Shown here piece by piece: positions 1 through 4,948 of a stretch of 9,042 nucleotides of DNA. Under the pieces are notes generated by a model. The model was not told the origin of the DNA. It made no database searches and was given only the letters and a program-made list of their open reading frames with translations. The first letter of the stretch is position 1; every line of letters starts with the position of its first letter. This DNA comes from Nitrospirota bacterium (lineage in GTDB: Bacteria; Nitrospirota; Thermodesulfovibrionia; Thermodesulfovibrionales; UBA6898). Position numbers and translations under genes: made by a program. The stretch spans positions 1 through 9,042 of the forward strand of contig JAJYLU010000047.1 of NCBI GenBank assembly GCA_021787505.1. Reading direction: 5' to 3'.

Positions 1-51
1 TACAGCGAAACCGGCCGGGCAGCCGGAAAGATACTCATAAAAATCGCCTGA
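1..51 (+). CDS. possible C-terminal end of a truncated plus-strand gene
   Basis: Frame 1 is open from the window edge for 16 codons and ends in TGA at 49-51. The peptide is YSETGRAAGKILIKIA. The pattern of Gly, Arg, a small residue, Gly-Lys and then alternating hydrophobics resembles the last strand of medium-chain dehydrogenase/quinone oxidoreductases, which often end in GK-(I/V)-V-L-like segments. The stop lies 12 bases before the stop of the opposing AAA+ gene, which fits tail-to-tail genes. Sixteen codons are too few for a firm call, and chance read-through of this frame is possible. Confidence 0.35.
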   Translation, partial: YSETGRAAGKILIKIA

Positions 52-63
52 GGGAAATTTTTG

Positions 64-1557
64 CTAACGCCTTAATTCCCCCGAGGCCGGCACTGCGCGC
101 TTAAAGGCCCAGGCCTCGATGTTCTTTATCTGTTCAGACATGGTCACCGAAAGGGGGACTGTCCCTCTCAGAACTGCTAAGAAATCCTCTTCGACTACGG
201 GACGCTTATCGGCAAGGGCCTCGAAAGCCGCTGATTTGACCACCTGCTCGATTTCAGCCCCGGAAAGACTTTTGGCCAATCGCGACAGTAGCGGGATATC
301 AATCCCGGAAGGATCGACATTCTGCTTCTTCATATGAATGCGGAATATTTCTTCCCGAGCTTTTTCATCTGGAAGCCCCATATAAAATATCTCATCGAAG
401 CGTCCCTTGCGCAGCACTTCCGCGGGAAGCATCTCGATGGCGTTGGCGGTGGCAGCGACAAAAACAGGCGCATTTTTTTCCTGCATCCACGTCAGGAAAG
501 ACCCGAGGACCCGTGAAGCGGAACCTCCTTCAGCCTTGAACCCCTGCGATGAAATGCCGGACTCGATCTCATCTATCCAGAGGACACAGGGCGCAATCGC
601 CTCTGCAGTCCTGAACGCCTTACGCAGGCTGGTCTCCGGGGAGCCGAACGTCCCCCCATATACAATCGCCATATCCAGACGGATGAGGGGAAGGCGCCAC
701 CGAGTGGCGATCACCTTGACAAACAGTGATTTGCCGCAGCCGGATATCCCCATGATCAATACCCCTTTCGGCATCTTTGTACCGGCAGAAATATTATCCA
801 GGCCGAATGCCGTTTCACGACGCTCCAGCCATTTCTTGAGGTTTTCTATCCCACCCAGGTGGTCCAGAGCGGCATCATTGGCGACAAACTCCATGATGCC
901 CCTTTTTCTGATGATCTGCTGTTTGGTCTCGAAGAAAACACGAACGATTTCGCTGCCGTTGCTGAGCTGCGACTGATTGAAAGCGCCGATGCTGCGCTCG
1001 ATGTCCTCAAGATAAAGCCCCTGGGCCGCCACTACCAACTCCCCCACCAGCTCCGGATCAGCGGCACAGGCTTGCGCCAGCAGCGGAATACGTCCTTTCA
1101 GGGACTCCAGGTACGCCTTGATGTCTGCTATGGCAGGGAGTCCCTGGTAGAGAACAACGAGGTCTTCTCTCAACGGTTCCGGCACAGCCTCCTCTTCACC
1201 AATGACAATCAGGACCTTTGATCCGGCCCGCACGGTAAATTCTTTCAGCTTTCTGATAATAAACGGGTTATTTCCCCAAAAAAAATGTAGGTCCTTGAAA
1301 AGAAAAATAGCGGGGCCGGGTTGTGCGATCGCGAAATCGAGCGCCGGCAGAGGTTCTACCGTCTCTTTGAACGACGCTCCCTCTAAAACGAACCCTTCGG
1401 TGCAGGTCCATACATAGGGACTCCCCGCCCCTTTCACGCCCGCAGCGGCCTGTGCCACAATTCCTTCCGTGTACCGCTCGTTATCGGTAACAACATAAAA
1501 TAAGCTGGTTCCAGCCCCGATCATTCTCAGCAAATCCTGTGCATTCAGATTTTCCAT
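64..1557 (-). CDS. Ycf46-like AAA+ ATPase
   Basis: This 497-residue protein has one complete C-terminal AAA+ module. Walker A is GISGCGKS (270-277), Walker B is VLWIDE (325-330), sensor 1 is Asn372 in ATAN, and candidate arginine fingers are Arg383 and Arg386 in RKGRFDE. A sensor-2-like SGAEIE follows at 432-437. The N-terminal 220 residues lack a canonical P-loop but keep a Rossmann-like hydrophobic pattern. This layout and length match the Ycf46/SpoVK/Vps4-related family, which was named from plastid and cyanobacterial genomes and whose cellular role is poorly defined. No signal peptide or membrane segment is visible, so it should be cytosolic. The ATG is preceded by GGGAGG with a rather short 3-base gap, and a promoter-like element lies about 60 bases upstream, so it is probably transcribed alone. 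The family call is firm; the function is unknown. Confidence 0.9.
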   Translation of the reverse strand: MENLNAQDLLRMIGAGTSLFYVVTDNERYTEGIVAQAAAGVKGAGSPYVWTCTEGFVLEGASFKETVEPLPALDFAIAQPGPAIFLFKDLHFFWGNNPFIIRKLKEFTVRAGSKVLIVIGEEEAVPEPLREDLVVLYQGLPAIADIKAYLESLKGRIPLLAQACAADPELVGELVVAAQGLYLEDIERSIGAFNQSQLSNGSEIVRVFFETKQQIIRKRGIMEFVANDAALDHLGGIENLKKWLERRETAFGLDNISAGTKMPKGVLIMGISGCGKSLFVKVIATRWRLPLIRLDMAIVYGGTFGSPETSLRKAFRTAEAIAPCVLWIDEIESGISSQGFKAEGGSASRVLGSFLTWMQEKNAPVFVAATANAIEMLPAEVLRKGRFDEIFYMGLPDEKAREEIFRIHMKKQNVDPSGIDIPLLSRLAKSLSGAEIEQVVKSAAFEALADKRPVVEEDFLAVLRGTVPLSVTMSEQIKNIEAWAFKRAVPASGELRR

Positions 1558-1614
1558 TATCCTCCCGCTAAAGCAAGCTCACTATGGCATTACTTTATAG
1601 TTGTACCATGCACC

Positions 1615-1640
1615 ATTATATCAGGTATCAAAGGTGTCAA
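1615..1640 (-). promoter_or_regulatory. putative sigma-70 promoter of the AAA+ ATPase gene
   Basis: On the minus strand a perfect TATAAT (1620-1615) is preceded by TGA, giving an extended -10 (TGATATAAT). A perfect TTGACA lies at 1640-1635, but the spacer is only 14 bases instead of about 17, so the extended -10 probably carries the activity. The predicted start near 1608 leaves a leader of about 50 bases that ends in GGGAGG before the ATG at 1557. The -35 lies within a short tandem repeat, TTGACACC then TTGATACC. Confidence 0.5.
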
Positions 1641-1762
1641 GTCCAGGGAGCAACCCGTACAATGAAGGCGACGGAGTAGAAAATTTTTCAATTTCAGATC
1701 GGGATAGATCATAACAAGCGGTTGTAATTGCGAGAAACTTTACCGAATCAGCAGGAATGATG

Positions 1763-2239
1763 CTATTTCCCCTTAATCTTCTCCTGCACCTTGGCAAGGG
1801 TGTCCCGGTAAATCTCATTCGAAGGAGCCAGCTCCGTCGCCTTCCGCGCCAGCATCTCCGATTCCTCAAGGTTTCTTCCGCAGGTATATAGCAACCACGA
1901 GAGGTTGTTGTAGGCGTCGGCGAGGTCGGGATCCTTCCTGATCGCTTCCCGATAATATTCCTCCGCCCGGGCATATTCACCTTTTCCATAATAAATGTTC
2001 CCCAGATATAAAAAGGCGGCTGGAAGATCTTTCGCCGCTTTCTTATACTCCCCGACAGCCTGTTCGGTTTCACCTTTTTTTTCATAAGCTAGACCCAGGT
2101 TGATGTGTTCCTCCGGGGTCAACGGGTCGTGGAGAACGATTATTCTGGGAAGGGCGCACGAAGCGGTCGCGAGGCACAAGAATACAAACGCCGGAAGAAA
2201 GGCACCCTTTAACCATTGGTGGAGGCGGGACAGAGTCAT
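1763..2239 (-). CDS. TPR-repeat lipoprotein, partner of the C39 peptidase
   Basis: This 158-residue protein starts with a basic and hydrophobic export signal ending in a lipobox (LATASC, Cys28), so it is predicted to be acylated and anchored to a membrane on the periplasmic side. Three tetratricopeptide repeats follow, at about residues 43-73, 74-105 and 107-140. They carry the usual LGLAY/LGNIYY/NNLSWLLY first-helix cores and the A...Y/A...KDP second helices. TPR proteins present a protein-binding groove and have no catalysis of their own. Its ATG overlaps the stop of the upstream peptidase gene (ATGA, 2239-2236) and has no clear ribosome binding site, so translation is probably coupled. I recall PA2778-type peptidases that carry TPR-like C-terminal regions; here the repeats form a separate lipoprotein. 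It is likely an adaptor for the peptidase, but that is inferred from context. Confidence 0.85.
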   Translation of the reverse strand: MTLSRLHQWLKGAFLPAFVFLCLATASCALPRIIVLHDPLTPEEHINLGLAYEKKGETEQAVGEYKKAAKDLPAAFLYLGNIYYGKGEYARAEEYYREAIRKDPDLADAYNNLSWLLYTCGRNLEESEMLARKATELAPSNEIYRDTLAKVQEKIKGK

Positions 2240-2772
2240 TTTTTTCTTATCGCCAGGCTCCAGAAGCCGGCCTTCCTCCAGATTCTGAGGAAAGTGTCGT
2301 TATTGATAAACTCACGCTCTTTCTTCCCGGAATTCGCGATAACGCCGTCACTGTTATACCCCACGACCACCATGAAGTGATTCACCTGCCAAGCAAGGAA
2401 ACCGTAGTCCACCATGACAAGAAGCGGCTGCCCTGCGCTTATTTTTTCTTTGAGGTCCTGCATACTGCCGGAATACTCTTGAGCGGAAAAACCGTTCCGC
2501 TGGGCATACAGGGCCATGTCGAGATTGAGAGTACCGCGGGCGGAGCGGCTGAATATGTCTTTGGCGATCCTTTCAGGCGTCGTGTCCAATCCCTCGTAGT
2601 TGAGTACGCCGGCAAGTGAGGCAGGACCGCACTGGTAAGTCTCCTGAGGGTAAAAAGGAACGTTGCCGATCACGGTCTCGCCCTGCCGCGCAGCCGGAGG
2701 CGCGGAAGCGCAGGCGGCCAGCAGCAGACAGTAACATAGTAGCCCCGCCGATGTTTTCAGAACGATTCCCAT
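2236..2772 (-). CDS. C39-like cysteine peptidase lipoprotein (PA2778 family)
   Basis: This 178-residue protein has a lipobox signal (LLLAAC, Cys21), so it should be a periplasm-facing lipoprotein. The mature part has the papain-like C39 fold signature: Gln43 followed by the nucleophile Cys48 in QCGPASL, and the catalytic His132 in VNHFMVVVGY. The third catalytic position, normally Asp in an NDP-like motif after the His strand, falls on Asn147 in IANSG. Classical C39 domains are cytosolic and fused to ABC exporters, where they remove double-glycine leaders. This stand-alone exported form matches the uncharacterised PA2778 family and sits beside a PA2779-type protein, as that family usually does. 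The ATG lies just after a strong terminator and has no Shine-Dalgarno sequence. The stop overlaps the TPR gene. The peptidase fold is confident; the substrate is unknown. Confidence 0.88.
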   Translation of the reverse strand: MGIVLKTSAGLLCYCLLLAACASAPPAARQGETVIGNVPFYPQETYQCGPASLAGVLNYEGLDTTPERIAKDIFSRSARGTLNLDMALYAQRNGFSAQEYSGSMQDLKEKISAGQPLLVMVDYGFLAWQVNHFMVVVGYNSDGVIANSGKKEREFINNDTFLRIWRKAGFWSLAIRKK

Positions 2773-2784
2773 GTATAACTATAC
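2773..2784. repeat. short inverted repeat abutting the C39 peptidase start codon
   Basis: The sequence GTATAACTATAC is an inverted repeat with arms GTATA and TATAC around a 2-base centre. On the minus strand it directly precedes the ATG of the peptidase gene, where a Shine-Dalgarno sequence would be expected. It contains TATAGT, a 5/6 match to a -10 hexamer, but no -35 is visible upstream. It could be an operator or a chance AT-rich palindrome. Confidence 0.3.
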
Positions 2785-2786
2785 AC

Positions 2787-2825
2787 AAAAAAAGGCAGGG
2801 AGGAAAAGCTTTCCTCCCTGCCTTT
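2787..2825 (-). terminator. intrinsic terminator after the PA2779-type gene
   Basis: There is a perfect 16-bp inverted repeat, AAAGGCAGGGAGGAAA (2791-2806) and its complement (2810-2825), with a 3-base loop. On the minus strand the second arm runs into seven consecutive T residues (2793-2787), the classic layout of a Rho-independent terminator. It begins 18 bases after the stop of the small exported protein gene and ends 14 bases before the ATG of the peptidase gene. It should therefore cut transcription inside the cassette, with only read-through reaching the peptidase and TPR genes. On the plus strand the T-run is short (TTTATT), so minus-strand use is favoured. Confidence 0.88.
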
Positions 2826-2843
2826 ATTCTGCCGAAAAGAAGA

Positions 2844-3233
2844 TTATTTTACGATGACCCTGTGCCCGGTAAGCTGTATCAGGAGCACGACAAGAATTGC
2901 GATCACGAGAATCGCGATTACTACGCCCAAGCCGTCGCCGCCCACCTTAAGGTCGTCGAGCTGCTGGGCTGTCCTGTGCAGTTGCTGATCGCTGAACTGG
3001 GAGAGCCTGCTTTGAATCTCTTCGTGCGTAAATCCCAGATCGGCAAGTCGCTCCTTGACCATTTTCAGTTCGAGGGCCTTCTGTACGGTCGCAAGGTCGG
3101 CCGCTCTGTCGGTCTGGGTAAGCGGAATGATACCCGACGGCGCGAAGGAGGCATCGGCTCTCGGGGTAATGCCGATAATGAACATCGCAAACGCCAAGTA
3201 GAAGGCGATAGACTTCATGAAAGGAATCGACAC
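2844..3233 (-). CDS. PA2779-type small exported protein with Gly-Gly and C-terminal membrane helix
   Basis: I chose the GTG at 3233 because a near-ideal AAAGGAGGTGA ends 5 bases before it (GGAGG 8 bases away); an ATG 13 codons upstream would put this site inside the gene. The product has 129 residues: an N-terminal signal peptide (about 7-28, possible cleavage at ADA-SF), a charged helical middle rich in Leu, Glu and Gln (about 43-96), Gly98-Gly99-Asp-Gly, then a 20-residue hydrophobic helix (about 103-122) and a short basic tail (HRVIVK). This matches the uncharacterised PA2779 family, including the conserved GGDG before the helix. It is probably an inner-membrane protein with its body in the periplasm. 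Its neighbours are the C39 peptidase and TPR lipoprotein genes. It has its own promoter and terminator. The function is unknown. Confidence 0.85.
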   Translation of the reverse strand: MSIPFMKSIAFYLAFAMFIIGITPRADASFAPSGIIPLTQTDRAADLATVQKALELKMVKERLADLGFTHEEIQSRLSQFSDQQLHRTAQQLDDLKVGGDGLGVVIAILVIAILVVLLIQLTGHRVIVK

Positions 3234-3238
3234 GACTT

Positions 3239-3249
3239 TCACCTCCTTT
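3239..3249 (-). promoter_or_regulatory. strong ribosome binding site that fixes the PA2779-type gene start
   Basis: On the minus strand AAAGGAGGTGA matches the complement of the 16S rRNA 3' end almost completely. GGAGG is 8 bases before the GTG at 3233. The distance to the next ATG (3218) is 23 bases, which is too far. This selects the GTG over both the upstream and downstream ATG codons. Confidence 0.8.
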
Positions 3250-3280
3250 CCCTGTGAAGTTTGGATTTCCAACTTTTCTT

Positions 3281-3309
3281 AGTGTAATCACAGTGATGCT
3301 GCAAGTCAA
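3281..3309 (-). promoter_or_regulatory. sigma-70-like promoter of the PA2779-type gene
   Basis: On the minus strand TTGACT (3309-3304, 5/6) is followed by a 17-base spacer and TACACT (3286-3281, 4/6). The expected start is near 3274, which gives a leader of about 40 bases containing the strong ribosome binding site. The spacer contains the small inverted repeat ATCAC-T-GTGAT, which could be an operator. Confidence 0.5.
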
Positions 3310-3402
3310 CAGGCAGGCAGGCCGACGAAGAGCTGTTTCCTTTCCATGCCCTTGTCCTCTCGCGGAGAAGGCTTAGACCCGGGCGATGCGGAACGGTTTA
3401 GT

Positions 3403-3421
3403 CCGGTCGGGAAATGACCGG
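3403..3421. repeat. intergenic hairpin without T-run
   Basis: A perfect 6-bp stem, CCGGTC and GACCGG, encloses a 7-base loop. It lies 52 bases past the stop of the trans-sulfuration gene in the 239-base gap before the PA2779-type gene. Neither strand has a T-run after it. It may mark a transcript end or processing site. Apart from this hairpin and the promoter at 3281-3309 I see nothing definite in this gap. Confidence 0.35.
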
Positions 3422-3472
3422 CGAATGGACTTCAAAAGGGTACGATGTCAGGATGTAATGACAGCGGGTGGG

Positions 3473-4681
3473 TCAAAGTGCGGATAAGGAGTATCTCAGG
3501 TCCTCGACGATGTCCTCCGCGTCTTCGAGTCCTGTCGATATCCTGATCAAGTTCGGATCGACCCCGATCTTGCGGCATGAGGCATCGGAGAGTTTCGGGT
3601 GGAACATCGAGGCGTAGTGGAGTGCAAGTGTTCCGGCGTCGCCGAGGCTGACGCCTGTTTTGCAGAGCCGAAGGCCGTTGATGAACTTCCTGCAGGCCCT
3701 CCCGTTTTCAAGCCTGAGAGAGACCATGCCCCCGAACCCGGACATCTGTTTTTTCGCGATCAGATGGCCGGGGTGGGTCCTGAGTCCGGGGAACAGAACG
3801 GTTTTCACTTTCGCATGTCCGGCCAGAAACTCCGCAACCGCGCCGGCGGTCTTGCAGTGGCGCTCCATCCTCACATGGAGCGTCTTCAGTCCGCGCAGGA
3901 AGAGCCATGCATTGAACGGCGAGAGGCAGGCCCCAAGGTTCTGCAGCATATTCGGCCTGAGACCGGAGATGAATTCTTTGGACGAGACGACCACGCCTCC
4001 TATCGCATCGCCGTGGCCGCCGATATATTTCGTGGCTGAATGCACGACGCAATCGATTCCCGACTCGATCGGCCGCTGCAGATAAGGCGTGGCAAAGGTA
4101 TTGTCGATCACGGAAACAAGCCTGTGTTTCTTTGCGAGACCGGCGATCAGGCTTATGTCGATAATACTGAGTTCAGGGTTGGAAGGTGTCTCGAAAAAAA
4201 TGAGCCTTGTCTGTTTGGTCACGAGAGAGGGTATTACTTTTTTCAGATCATCGTACGGGCCGACAGGTCTAACTCTGCAGCCTAGTTTTTGGAGTATATT
4301 GGCAAAGAAGAGTTTCGAGCCGCCGTAGATCTGGCTGCTCGAAAGGACTTCGTCGCCAGGCTTCAGCAGTTCGAGAAAGACCGCGGACAGTGCCGCCATA
4401 CCGGACGAGAAGGACACGCAGGACTCCCCGCCTTCGAGGAGCGTCATCTTGTCTTCGAAGGCCCTGACTGTAGGGTTGCCGATCCTCGTATAGATAAAGC
4501 CTTCTCTTTCGCCCTTCTCTACCTCGCCGGCTTCCTCGGCACTGCCGAACGTAAACGTGCTCGTCTGGTAGATAGGCGTGCTGACCGGATCGAAGGCGAA
4601 CCGGCCCTCCTCGCCGCCGTGGACCGCGGTCGTACCGAACCCGGCAACTTTGCTCTTTGCTGTTTTTTGGTTTTTTTTCAT
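3473..4681 (-). CDS. trans-sulfuration PLP enzyme (cystathionine gamma-synthase / methionine gamma-lyase type)
   Basis: This 402-residue protein is full length for the Cys/Met metabolism PLP family (fold type I). Visible residues are Tyr64 and Arg66 in YTRIGNPT and the SSGM phosphate loop (92-95). Tyr119 in YGG should stack on the cofactor, Asp193 in IDNTFATP should bind the pyridine nitrogen, Lys218 in SATKYIGG should form the Schiff base, and Arg380 in RISTGLED should bind the substrate carboxylate. Members act as cystathionine synthase, cystathionine lyase, O-acylhomoserine sulfhydrylase or methionine lyase. The SLGDA and HYASMFH segments look like methionine gamma-lyase, but the diagnostic lyase Cys after Tyr-Gly is Gly121 here, so the exact reaction is open. 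GGAGG sits 7 bases before the ATG, only 18 bases after the ferredoxin stop, so it should be the last gene of the recN operon. The enzyme is cytosolic. Confidence 0.9.
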   Translation of the reverse strand: MKKNQKTAKSKVAGFGTTAVHGGEEGRFAFDPVSTPIYQTSTFTFGSAEEAGEVEKGEREGFIYTRIGNPTVRAFEDKMTLLEGGESCVSFSSGMAALSAVFLELLKPGDEVLSSSQIYGGSKLFFANILQKLGCRVRPVGPYDDLKKVIPSLVTKQTRLIFFETPSNPELSIIDISLIAGLAKKHRLVSVIDNTFATPYLQRPIESGIDCVVHSATKYIGGHGDAIGGVVVSSKEFISGLRPNMLQNLGACLSPFNAWLFLRGLKTLHVRMERHCKTAGAVAEFLAGHAKVKTVLFPGLRTHPGHLIAKKQMSGFGGMVSLRLENGRACRKFINGLRLCKTGVSLGDAGTLALHYASMFHPKLSDASCRKIGVDPNLIRISTGLEDAEDIVEDLRYSLSAL

Positions 4682-4699
4682 GTCAGACCCTCCGGGAAA

Positions 4700-4948
4700 T
4701 CAGCGTTTCCGCCGCGCAGCGTGCATGGATTTGGGCTTATCGTCTCTGTATACTTCTATTGCGATGTCGGGACACATCCGCGCGCACATGGCGCAGCCCG
4801 TGCATTTTTCGATATGCACGGCAACGGCAGGGAAAAACCCGCTCTTGTTGAAACGCTTCCGGATAGATATTACGCCGAACGGACAGGTCTCGACACAGAA
4901 TGTGCAACCCTTGCAGCGCTCCGTATTGATCTTGATCTTCCCTTTCAT
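4700..4948 (-). CDS. dicluster 4Fe-4S ferredoxin (KorD-like)
   Basis: This 82-residue protein has two complete CxxCxxCxxxCP motifs (Cys12, 15, 18, 22 and Cys49, 52, 55, 59), each binding one [4Fe-4S] cluster. The opening (MKGKIKI, then ERCKGC) resembles the delta subunits of 2-oxoacid:ferredoxin oxidoreductases such as KorD. No alpha, beta or gamma oxidoreductase subunit lies within the window on this strand, so it may be a free electron carrier or a displaced subunit. The start overlaps the recN stop (ATGA, 4948-4945), with AAGGGTGA just upstream as a ribosome binding site, so translation is coupled to recN. The C-terminus is basic (ARRKR). The ferredoxin call is certain; the redox partner is not known. 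Confidence 0.92.
   Translation of the reverse strand: MKGKIKINTERCKGCTFCVETCPFGVISIRKRFNKSGFFPAVAVHIEKCTGCAMCARMCPDIAIEVYRDDKPKSMHAARRKR

Noticed and set aside
12..27. GC-rich hairpin (CCGGC/GCCGG) past the AAA+ gene as a terminator
   Set aside because: The stem is only 5 bp and is followed by TTTCGC rather than a T-run. It also falls in the likely end of a plus-strand gene.
1621..2085. Minus-strand frame overlapping the TPR gene in another phase
   Set aside because: The product is Arg/Pro/Thr-rich and without domains, while the other phase encodes clear TPR repeats behind a lipobox.
2937..2976. Classical double-glycine bacteriocin leader in the PA2779-type protein
   Set aside because: GG is near the C-terminus, not after a 15-30 residue leader, and Lys and Asp occupy the -4 and -7 positions that are hydrophobic in true leaders. 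A divergent processing site remains possible and is reported separately.
2616..3257. Long plus-strand open frame opposite the PA2779-type gene and the start of the peptidase gene
   Set aside because: It is highly basic and polar with no recognisable domain, and it is antisense to two genes with clear signals and families.
3234..3272. Upstream ATG (3272) as start of the PA2779-type gene
   Set aside because: It would translate the near-perfect ribosome binding site, has no such site of its own and adds polar residues in front of the signal peptide.
3403..3421. Hairpin as a terminator of the recN operon
   Set aside because: Neither strand has a T-run after the stem, so it lacks the second half of an intrinsic terminator. 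It is kept only as a hairpin.
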